A stretch of DNA of 64,000 bases from NCBI RefSeq assembly GCF_000764305.2, contig NW_025936149.1, positions 43,482 to 107,481 on the forward strand, given 5' to 3'. This DNA comes from Hyalella azteca. Lineage: Eukaryota > Arthropoda > Malacostraca > Amphipoda > Hyalellidae. Of the stretch, positions 33,901 to 45,900 are shown in pieces. Position 1 is the first letter of the stretch. The number at the start of each line of letters is the position of its first letter. Position numbers and translations under genes: made by a program. Below the pieces are notes generated by a model, which saw only the letters and a program-made list of their open reading frames with translations, was not told the origin of the DNA and searched no databases.

Positions 33901-36900
33901 AATATTTCAAGTGTGCAAGAACCTAGGGCCGTACTATCGAAACTTGGTTAATTAACGTACATGCGGCTCTAAATACACGTAGCAGCATATTTCACGGCTA
34001 TGATTGGTGGGCATGGCTTGATAAGCCGTCAGTGATTGGGTGACGAAGTTACGAATCTCGCAACTATTATACTATTAAATAATATAATATATAATTATTT
34101 GCCTCACTATTATGTATAATAGTGAGGCACCTGAACATCATAATTATGAAGAAAGACCTTCAACCCAGCCACAACCTAAGAACCACTATACTGTGTCAAA
34201 TGACAATATTTAAACATGAGGATGATAGCATACCTGAAGACATATGCGCATAAGAGGCATGTGTGCAAGCAGCATACGCGGGGAGTACAGCTTCTCCTTC
34301 AGTCGACGGCACAGCTTCTCAGCTTCTGTAAATGTAATAATTATGATTAGTATTTAGATATTATATTGATGATTGTAATTATATATGATAGTACTCATAT
34401 AACGTTAAATCTTCAGCATGATTTAAAATGCATTCTGATACAGAAGGGCAAGTCGGAATAAAGAATCAAACCGAAAATTTACTTGTATTATATGTCCGAA
34501 AATAGATATAATTGAGTCTCAAAATAGTCTCATGGATAGATAAAATTTTATTGAAATCAGACGAAACATATAAAATTATTTAAAAAAAAATATAACTCAG
34601 TACTCAGTGAAGTGAGTGACAGAGAGCGCATTTTCTCGTCGACGAAAACTTGAGGTCACGGACAGACGGACGGACAGACGGACGGACAGACAGACGGACG
34701 GACAGACAGACGGACGGACGGACATGGCGAGCACAATAGTGCATTTTTTCCATAAATGAGAAAATGCGCTAAAAAGAGACTACACCACATTAAACCGTGA
34801 ATGCAAAGTATCGGCTTCGTCAGTGACAGCATAAATTTTAATATAAGGTACTTATATTATCAGTCTGCTTATATCGCAAGTTCACAAGGAATTTAAAAGC
34901 AAAGAAAACGCCAAGCAAATTCACCATATCGATATTGAAAACGTTTCGGAGTCCAGCTCCATCAACAGTTAAACAATCTAAAAATGAATACAATTATTTC
35001 ATAAGTCAAAATTCTAAGTCAGACACAAAACCTAACCTGTTTTTTGACTTAATGTTAGGTCTGTTTTAGGTTTTATTTCTGATTTCGAATTTTTACATGT
35101 AAAATGATTGTATTCATTTTTAGATTGTTTAACTGATGATGGCGCTGGATTCTGAAACGTTTTCAATATCGATATGGTGAATTGGCTTGGCGTTTTCTTT
35201 GCTTTTAATATTTAATATTATATGAAGAAGGCACTACATTAAGTCATGAATGCAAAGTGTCGGCTTCGTCCGTGACGATATTATATTTAATATTATGTGA
35301 AGAAGTCACTTCATGACATCGAGTCGTACCGGCTTCGTCAGTTTATATTTAATATAATGCAAAGAAGAAAGTACATAAAATTGAGAGTCAATTAGCATCG
35401 GCTTTGTCAGTGACGAGATAATATTTAATATAATGTAAAGAAGACACTACATTAAATAGTGTATCAACTCGCACCGGCTTCGTCAGTGACGGCCCAGACG
35501 AGGAGCTCGACGCAGGCAGCGTTGGCGCGCACGACGAGCTTGTGGGCGTTGAAGGGGGCGCCGCGGAGGGCGGTGCTGCTGCCCTCGCCCCCCATGAGCT
35601 CCGTGTGCCCCGTCAAGTACAGCGACATCACGAAGTCTTGTACGTCGCGCGTGAACGGCGCAGGCAGGTCTGAAATGTAACCAGATTAAATCCCGGGACT
35701 TTTGTTATGCACAGACCATTGATGTGCGACCCGTGAATGATACGAAGAAAACCTAAAAAATATGTTAGCCAAAAATGCTGCAGATGGTGCATTCCAAAGT
35801 GCTAGGTAACTAAAGAAACCGTGCGTAGCTTGAGCCCATAATACATTGAAATGAGGCATCTATACATCTTCTCTCCATTTATAACAGCCAAGTATTTATT
35901 GCGAATACTGTTTGCAAACGTATGCCAACAAAATTTTTGTTGATGTTAACACTATACCGGTACTCGTTTCAGAGTAGGGTTTGCGAACTCCGTTCTTCAA
36001 CGTTTTCTACCAATGGTAGGATTTGAGTCATCCACTGGCAGCGCAGACATTAAATTTCTGAAGTTGAAATTTGCAACTGAACTTTTCAGCTTCCTCAGAA
36101 TGATTGATAACGCAGATACAATGCTGGGAATTTGGACCTAAATCTCCACTAAAAGAACCTCTTACGAGTAACGCTGCGAGGAAACGAATGCAGAGCACCA
36201 CCTCCCCTTTGTCTGAAATGTCAAAAGCAAAAATACCGAAATCCCAGCCAACGCCCCAGAGCCAACGCCACCAAAGCGGAGACTACTCTGCAGAGGAAGA
36301 ATCCCGCAGAGAGAAAGTAAGGAAAGAATAGCCCTTGCAAAGAGCTTTGAAATGAGCCTAAACTTGTTTATGAAATGTTTCATGGTAAGAAGTTATGAAT
36401 GAAAAACTTTCGAAATCGTCCCGAGTAGCCCCGGTTGACGGTATGTTGGGGAGAACAATGTTTCCAAAAGTCTTGAAAGCAATTTTGTACAAATACAGGA
36501 GGCATTGAATTAACTGTAGAGCTCAGCAAGTCTAGGCAGATGATGGAGGAAAGATCAACATGGGAGAGTGCATTTCGTTACTGATTCAGAAAATCGGACA
36601 TTAGAGTTAGAACATAAATTAACAGTTGTGCAAAGTTCAGCATGCATGAAAACCCTACAAAAGAGGGTTCATGCTCTCTCTAGTCTCAGCCTTGTTGCAC
36701 AGAGACAGACATCATCAGGTTTTTCTTTGTACAGATATAGTTTGATTTCTCTGAGCTTTTCATGTAATCCAGGAATATTTAATTGCACTCATAGATTCAA
36801 TTGCAATTGCACTCAGTTCTCTTCTGCTATGACTAGTTAACAGCAAGGATTTTACAGAGTAGCTTATTGTTATTGTGCTGAACTGCTTGCAATACTGTAA

Positions 36901-39900
36901 AATGTGGTAACTTTGACTCCCAGGGTAACTTTGACCACTTTTTGTTTTTTTTTAACAAAAACCCCCAAAACTCAAAGACGTAGAAAAATTTTGTCAATGG
37001 GCATAAAAGGCCTAATACTGAGGCTACGTAATACAATAGAAAGATTTAAAAAGTTTGCATATTTAATAGGTTAAAAAATTAAAAATGCGACCCACAAAAA
37101 AACTATTATTTAAAGCCTGTCGGAGTGCGTACCCCCTCCAATTTTTTTATTTTTTTGGCACAATAACTCCAGGTTTTGATGCATTGTAGTAGAGCTCTTC
37201 TAGTTACATATGCAAATGAAAAATTTCAGAAAAGTATCATAGTTTGCAAATGGGGGGCACCGCCCCCCAATGGGGTAACTTTGACCACGTAATGTCAGCC
37301 CTGACAGGGTAACATTGACCGGCTTGATAATTAATTTAAAATGACCATATATAACATTTAATGATTGATACACCTATTAATGTATTTTTTTCATGTTTCA
37401 GACTCTACAGACTCTAATTATTGTTAGATATAGAGTTTACACTTATAAGTATTGACCTTAGTTCAAGATGCCTAGGACCTACAAACGTCCAAAGGGGGCT
37501 CGTACCTACCAGAATTACAGCGAAGATCTTGTTGATCAAGTAGTGCAGAAGATCAAAGACAATGAAATAAGTTTGACAAAAGCTGCGAAGCAGTATGGCA
37601 TCGGCAAGTGTGTTCTTTTCAACAGAGTGCATGGAAAAACTGTGCTTAGTCCTGGGCGACAGACTGTTTCTCAAAGGTAGAGGAGGCCCTTATAGTGAAG
37701 AGGACACTTCAGTGCAGTAACTATGGCTTCTCTCTCCAACCAATGGACTTGCGCATCATAGTCAAAAGCTACCTTGATTCAGAAGGGTGCACCGTTCCCA
37801 TGTTTTCTATGAATTTGCCAGGCCCAGACTGGGCCCAGTCCTTCATTAAGCGGCATAGTGAGATCAGAAAGAGAGTAGCCAATGATGCAGGTAATACAGG
37901 AACAGTTAGCTATTATGTTTATTTCTTTGAAATATGTTCAAAAAATGGAAATTTTTTGCTGGTTGTGTGTTCATTGCTAAGAAGTTAATATTGTTTTCCC
38001 TGTAGAGGTACACCAGCAGGCACACCATCAAAGGTACAGAAAGAAATACCCTCTCCTAGTTCTGGGACCCCTACAGAAAGTAATACATCTAACAAAGTAA
38101 AACCCACCCTTTCAAGAAGCTAAAAGCAACTGCTCCTATCAGTGCCACTGATGAAGGATCCTGTACCTCAACAATAACTAAAAGCAGTGCACTTAAAGTG
38201 GGTAGCTTTGTGATTACCAAAGTCTATGTCAATAACAGCAGTGACAAACATCAAAAATATTTAGCCACTGTTGATCAGTTTGATGAGATTGAGGCGTCTG
38301 TCACATTCCTCCATGCAGGTGAATCCAAGACTGTATTTACAGTGGCTAAAGATGACACAGCCTCAGTGGAGATGAAGGACATTTGTGAGATATATAATTG
38401 ATGTGCCTTATAAGTTTAATAGTAGAGAACAGTATGTGTTCAATGATGCTCGTGATGTAAGTCTGTAGGCATTAGCTTAGGTCAGTGAGACTCAGTCTTT
38501 ATTTACGAAAGGAACATTGTTATGTTTATGAAAAAAAGTTATTACATTTATGGAAGGAAGTTGTCATGTTTATTAACAAAAGGAAGTTAGTGCATATATT
38601 TACAGAAGGAACAGTTAGCTATTATGTTTATTTCTTTGAAATATGTTCAAAAAATGAAAAAAATTTTGCCAATTGTGTGTATTTTGCTCAAAAGTTAATA
38701 TTGTATTCCCTGTAAGTGAAGATAAATAAAGTGTATTGTTAAATACGTGCAAAATTATTAACATTAGGGGCAACTTAAACCAAGATGGGGTGACTAAGAA
38801 CACCCAATGGGGTTACTAAGACCACCCAGTCAAAGATACCCCCAGAGCAGGGGTAAAAAAGACCATCAAATTTTTTCAAATTACATCAAAACTATGAGAG
38901 GCAGGAGCCAGCAATTTATGGTGAGTAAAGCTAGAGTATAGACCTGTATTTTGCACATTTCAATTTAAGTTTAACTTATCTAGTAAAAAATTGGCATCAT
39001 TTTGAAAAAAAGTGGTCAAAGTTACCCCATTTTACAGTATTGCCTTTGCACTGTCTTTTAGTTAGTCTACCTGATTGGGAAACAATACAAGTTAACTGGG
39101 GTCTGAGAGTAAGGATGCCCAGCTTGAAAAATCAAATTTTTAACTGGCACTTGACCAGCTGTTCTTTTGGGCTAAATGGTGGAGACCTAGACACAAACTT
39201 TAGGAGTTTGAACAACTTCACCCAAAAGTCCAAAACTTGATCACAATCAGAAACACTGTTATTGGCAGGTAACCACAGTAAACCACTCCATCTGCTGCTC
39301 TGGAGCATCACTCACTTCCTGTCCAAAGTTATTTCTCATGAGACTAATGAGCCTTGAGAAGCATAGATCTCTTCTTTGTACCCTCACTCCAGGCTCCAGG
39401 GTGCAGAGGGTGTAAGCAACGTTGCCAAGATATGGAATTTTAGCCCAAAGCATTGCCTGCCATTTTCAAGATCCATCGCCAGGTAATTTTTAATAAGAAA
39501 GTGCTGCAAGTAACTTTGATAGTATATCCCTTACACTTGCAGTTTGCACATACCGGTATTGCAACTGATTTCCGGGCAAGCTTCACTGCATTCTGTTGAT
39601 CCTGATCCATCCATCTGGCCGTTTCCAGCCAATCTGGTGTACTGGAAACCTTACTGTGTACTCAGTGTGTAGTACTTGCAGTCTTTCAAATTTGCAGTAA
39701 TTTTGAAGTAATTTTTAAATGCAATAATTTCAATCCAAATATGTCAGCAAGATCTTTAGAAGGCATAAATTTTGCTGCTGATGCGTTGCCCAATATCTTT
39801 TAATATTCACCCACTTTCTGCACCATGGCCTTCACTACGACGCCCTATACCATATTGTGACGACTGCCTGGTGCCCCTGACAGTTCTGCATGTCTTGGCG

Positions 39901-42900
39901 GAGTGCCCTAGCCACAACGACATCCGACAAAACTGCTACCCCAACACATCCGCCCTTGATCTTGACGAGATGCTCACTAGAATGCTGCGGGAGGACCGGC
40001 GAAGTAACTTCGAAACCGATAACCTTAGACGATACCTGATGGAATGCAACCTGCTGCCAGAGATTTAGCATGACCCCGTAACGTCACCGCCGGTCGGTCA
40101 TATGCACGTGCACCACCGCCTATCGCGAGACTATAATTGCACTTTCCCATCACCTAGACCAAGCCTCACTAAACTTATGCTGGAGTTGATACATGAAGTC
40201 GGAGCGGACCCTCGCTCCATGAGCAGGGAATCTACCGCCCAGCCCCTGCGCCTAAAATGGATCAGGCTATAAGCCTTGAAGACGGAGGAGACCAAACATC
40301 TTTGACGTAACTGAAGATCTCACCACCGGCGCGAAATAGATAGCTATCTGAAGCGCTAGTAAATCTCCTACTACTACTACTACTACTACTACTGGGAATT
40401 TGGCTTAATGCGCTAGATCTTCTCGTGAACATGCATGTCTCATCGCAACCGCTTTTTTTGCTCTTTAATAAATGAAAACAGAATAATTTTCATTTCGAGA
40501 CTTTCATTTTCACAATTTAAATGAAGAAGAGTTCATTATTGGAAAAATAAGGAAGAAGTTGACAACTGTCTCTCAATTTTATATTTTTCCAGTCCTGAAT
40601 AAGACTCGCTTGTTGCTATTAGTGACTAGGTTTAGACCCTCTTTTATTACCTATATAAAACATATAAATTAAAAGAATATTTGAATATAGGAAGTGTCAT
40701 GCTGGAAATATCAGCAAGTCCTAACCTGAATGAGGCTGAAGGAGATGTTTCAGAAGGCCCACAGTGACCAGGTTGAGGAGTTCTTTAACGGAGGAATATG
40801 GGAAGAGTTTCATGTTGCCGCCATTGCACACCTCAGCGCACACGGCGTCCAGGGTGGTCAGTACGCTGGTGCTCAGGAGCCGCTTGGTGCAGCCTAACAC
40901 AGCCTGCCCATACAAAAGTTGATATTTTTAATGGTCTTTACATACTGTAAAAGGATGTAGGAAAGCGAACCAAACAGCCTGCCCATACAAAAGTTGATTT
41001 TTTAATGGTCTTTACATAAGAAGATGTAGGAAAGCAAACTAAATTAACAAACAATTTCTCGGTGTTCATTTCAGTCTCGCACGAGAGCATAAGGTGAATT
41101 CTATTTACTCTGATTAAACAATATTGGTCAATATGTTGAAATCACAACGGTTTCATTTAATATTGAATAAGTCTTCCATCACACATTTAAGTACAAGCAT
41201 TAAATTTTTCAGACATTCAGACATTAGCGTGAATCAGAAAGTCATCAAATCAAATAAGCTAACATTTAATTATTTTTTTAAACTCCAAGTAAAATTACAG
41301 CTGTCGAAAGCTGTCACAGCTGTTGGACGGTCCTTTAACCATCAAATTTTCACAGCTTGCTAAGGCTCGAACCTACAACGCACTGGAACTATCTCGGTAC
41401 GCATGACCGTCACTGGTATTTTGGGTGCCAGCGCTCCCGATCAATGGTAATTTGGGTCGGGTAATTTGATTACTACTTGATTAATTGGTAACTTGTGACA
41501 ACAAATGCCTCACCTGGAGATGCTGGAGGGTAAGCTTCAGGTTGCACTGCATAGGCGGCTGCAGACCAGCGCAGGTGTCGACGCTGCTGCCAGGTTTGTG
41601 CAGCAGCACCTGCAGCAGTAAAAAGTTTTACAGGTAAAACACTTATAAGCCAAATATATCCATTCACTATCAGGATAATACCATTCATTGTTTAGTCATG
41701 AGATTGGAATAAATTAGTTGTAAAGAAAGTAGGTGGCATGATTTAGAAGCGAAAGTGTTTTCGTTTTTTTTCTAGATGAATAGCGTTTATAGTTTTATTA
41801 TGGTTACCTGCTGCAGTAATGAGTTGTCCATTCGCACGCTGCTGCTCCCGTCGCTGCTCGACCGGCTGCTTACATTCCTGAGGAGACAGTAAGTGATTTT
41901 GAATTACTTAAAATATTCAATTAAGAAAGAATGTCGTAAGGTATTAAAGTGTTTCTCCCTAATATCAACAGTGAAAATGAGAATTGAATTATATATTAAC
42001 AGGTGCAATATAAAAAAAATAATAATTAAACATACGGTAAATTTGATTCCGAGTCTAAATGGAAACTTGGAGCACAAATTTATCCTTTAAACTAGACATA
42101 GTGTTGATGTCAGGAAAGTAAATAAACATAAACTCAGAAAATTATAGTATAAAAGTATAGTTTTAGTATAGTATAATATACCTACTTTTATAGTATTAAA
42201 TAAAAACTGTTGGTTGCGTGATATGAAAAAATGAAAAATGTGCATTAAAAGAAAAGTTCCGTACTTCTGAGGCAGTTCATATGCATTGTCAGGGATTGGC
42301 GGCAGGCTGAGTAGCAGAGTTGCTGGCACGATGTTGTGGAAGTTGGACATGGAGAATTTGGTGGTTGTTTTTGGCTGGGAATTGAGCTCCTTGCTGGACT
42401 GTGGCTCGAACATGCGCAGCAGGATGGGCTGAGTCGAGCACGAGCGTCCCAACGTGCGGCACAAACCCAGTAGCACGGAGACAGGACCCCGACACAGCAA
42501 CACTGCACGCGAAAAATCAACCAATGTCAAGATGGCACAAAAAATATATAGTACTAACAGTCACGAACTACTGTCAATATGGCACAAAAAATGATATAGT
42601 ACTAACAGTAGCAAACAACTGTCAACATGGCATAAAAAATTGTATAGCACTAACAGTCACAAACTACTGTCAGCATGGCACAAAAAATGGTGTAGTACTA
42701 ACAGTCACAAACTACTGTCAGCATGGCACAAAAAAAATGGTGTAGTACTAACAGTCACAAACTACAGTCAAGATGGCACAAAAAAAATATTGTTGCACTA
42801 ACAGTCACAAACTACTGTCAAAATGGTACAAAAAATCGTGTTGTACCAACAGTCACAAACCAATGTCAAAATGGCAAAAAAAATGGTGTAGCACCAACAG

Positions 42901-45900
42901 TCAAAAACTACTGTAAACATGGCACAATAATTGGTGTAGTAGTAACAGTCACAAACCAATGTCAACATGGCACAACGAATGGTGTTGTACTAAGAGTCAC
43001 AAACTACTGTCAACATGGCCCTACAAATGGTGTAGCACTAAGAGTCACAAACCAATGTCAACATGGCACATAAAATGGTGTAGCACAAACAGTCACAAAC
43101 TACTGTCAACATGGCACAACAAATGGTGTTGCACCAACAGCCACAAACTACTGTCAACATGGAACAAAAAAATTGTGTTGCACAAGCAGTCACAAACCAA
43201 TGTCAACATGGCACAAAAAATGGTGGAGCACCAACAGCCGCAAACCAATGTCGACATGGCACAAAAATGGTGTAGCACATTACCCATAACAACTGTCGCG
43301 ATGAAATTTCTTTATTAAAATAATGAGAAATTGTCTATTACCTTCCAAAGCATCAGATATTCAAACTATTCGTTACACAAACATTTCAGACGACGCAATT
43401 GTGCACAAGATTTTAATACAGACCTTGCAACCCAGCAGCATTGACACAAAATTTTTGGAGCACAAACAGCAAAAAACAACTTTTAACATAGCATCCATGG
43501 TTAGAATTTCTGGATTATCAAGCAATACAAAATATATGTAGAATTACTACTTCATAGGCATGAGATAATAAATTTTCCAAACACACTCATTTAACTTGAC
43601 ACAATTGTGCACAAGTTAAGACTCAACTCTTTACACAGCAGCACCGCTCTGCACACACACAGTGGCAGTTCGCAAGAAAAGCTTTGGCAGTTAATGCAAT
43701 CAAAATTCAAGCAGGAAATTAATAAATTAGCTCCGCCAATCCACTTCTGACAAATCCCAGTTTATGACCCAAAAACAATGGAATCCTGGATACTATTTCC
43801 ATAACAATATGATATATTTAATAAGCAGATAATTATCATCTAGTTTTCATGAAAGATTACTAAACCTGACCCAGCAAAACATTGATCTCAATCTCTGCGA
43901 GTTGAGGATTGAGTAATTAAGTCATTATTGGGACTTAATTATTATTACATTATTGGGACTTAATTATTATTACATTATTTTTGTCACTATATTGAAAACT
44001 AGATATTTTTGTTGATTGTAAATATTTTTATTTGTCACTATTGAGAGTAAGTATTTTTTACAGGCCATTAGAATTTATTCAGTATTTATATGCTACACCT
44101 TTAAAATCATACGCAAATGATTAGGTTTCATATACGTATCACGAAAGAGTAAAAACAATCATACTTACGTCGATAGCAAAACAAAGGATTCATGGCAAAA
44201 CGAATCGTAGGTTTCATAACTAAAAGAACTAAGTGACTAACCAGATATTTTAAACTTCAGGCAGAAGTTTCATAACTGAGAGATAAATTACCCCATAGGT
44301 GTAACTTATCAATATTTTTAAATTTAAGTGTAATTTATCAATATTTTTAAATGTAAGAAATAAAACATCCTACTTCATCCATTGGATCAAATATTGACAA
44401 CAGTTGTGAAATATAACGGTATAGACGCTTCTTGCCAATTTCAAATGCTTAGTCGGCATGTAAAGTTGAATAAAAAGAAGACAAAGTCCAGGTAGCATTG
44501 GTTCACAGCCTTTTTAGCGCATTTTCTCATTTATGTAAAAAATGGTGCTATTGTGCTCGCCATGTCCGTTCGTCCGTCTGTCTGTCTGTCTGTCCGTCCG
44601 TCACTTCACGTTTTCTTCGACGAGAAAATGCGCTCTCTGTCATTCACTGCTGTGAGTGCTGAGTTATATTTTTATGTACAGAATAGCTTGTCACCAACAC
44701 TTGGCTTGCTGCGTTGCAATAAGGTTGTCGGCGGCGGCAGCGTTGGTGAGCACAGCCGTCAGCAACACCAGCAACTCCACCTGAGCAGCCAGGATCTTAT
44801 CACGAACCTGCACAGGGTTAAAGTAATCTTCAATTTTATTCAAAAGAAGCATATCTGGATGCGCTACCGAGTCAATGATGACACTTGACTGCACTTAAAT
44901 GAAAGAAAATTCCTTCATTCGCTGCCAACACTGTTCCTTCCTGCATTCGCTGCCACTTACCTAAATTACGGTATTGTATCTAGTAAATGATTATTTAACA
45001 TACTATGTACTCATAAATTAGTATACAAATGAGCTCATTGAGCTTACTCAACCTATGAATGCTTGAAGTTTCAATTGTATAGCTTCAGAGGTGACAAGAT
45101 AAGCAAATACTGGAAGAGAACAAAAACTTCACCTCAACATCCTGGGTGCTGGCAGCAATATCACTCAGCATGGTATTGAGCAAGAAGCTAAACCGTTCTG
45201 CAACAGGATGTCCTGGAAAGCAAACAATATTGCTTAGTCATTATATTTTCGTGAGAACATCCATGAGTGGCTTCTCCACCTGAAGATCTGGGTTGGATTC
45301 ATTTATTGAAGAATACATAGCAGCTGTAATCAAATAGCATTAGGTCATTGAAGTAAAGCATTTTGTCAAAAATAACACTTTGAAATGGTGCAGAATTCTT
45401 GAGGGGTAATACAATAACCAGAACACAATGCATACTGGAAAGGCCATCACAAAACCACTCACATTCTGGTGTGGAAGACATCACAATTTCACCAACTTAT
45501 CACAGTCTGGTGTGGAAGACACCACAATCAATCACAGTCTGGAGATGGACATGCATCAGCCCAAAAATGATGGAAACTTTATGCATTATCCTTAGGTTTC
45601 TAGCCTACTTTGAAATATAATAAATAACAGATAATTTATTCAATTCATCAAACTTCACAGAGCATAAATACCATAAAAAATGAATCCTAGAAAATCAAAT
45701 ATCTAGTGAAATTAAATAAGATTAAAGATTTTACTAAGATTACATTCAATTTACTAGGTAGACATTACACTGATTGCACATCATTGATTCAATGATTCCA
45801 TACAAGAAAATAGAGAAGATAAACTCACACACACACACACACACATACACATCAATAATTATCAGTACGGTATATATAAACCGGAAAGAACATACCTATA

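Larger units (their letters stand above)
36895..39037 (+). mobile_element. pogo-like DNA transposon, internally deleted
   Basis: Terminal inverted repeats begin CTGTAAAATG(G/T)GGTAACTTTG at both ends and are flanked by TA (36893-36894, 39038-39039), the pogo/Tc1 target duplication. Inside are a psq-type helix-turn-helix ORF and a second HTH fragment (below), but no DDE catalytic region, so it is non-autonomous. Confidence 0.88.

Noticed and set aside
41290..41460. Possible - strand SINE with GTAGGTTCGAGCC
   Set aside because: B-box-like motif only; no convincing A box, tail or target duplication.
42401..43318. Overlapping + strand ORFs of [10 protein letters not shown] repeats
   Set aside because: By-product of the 48-bp array; no start context, splice sites or homology.
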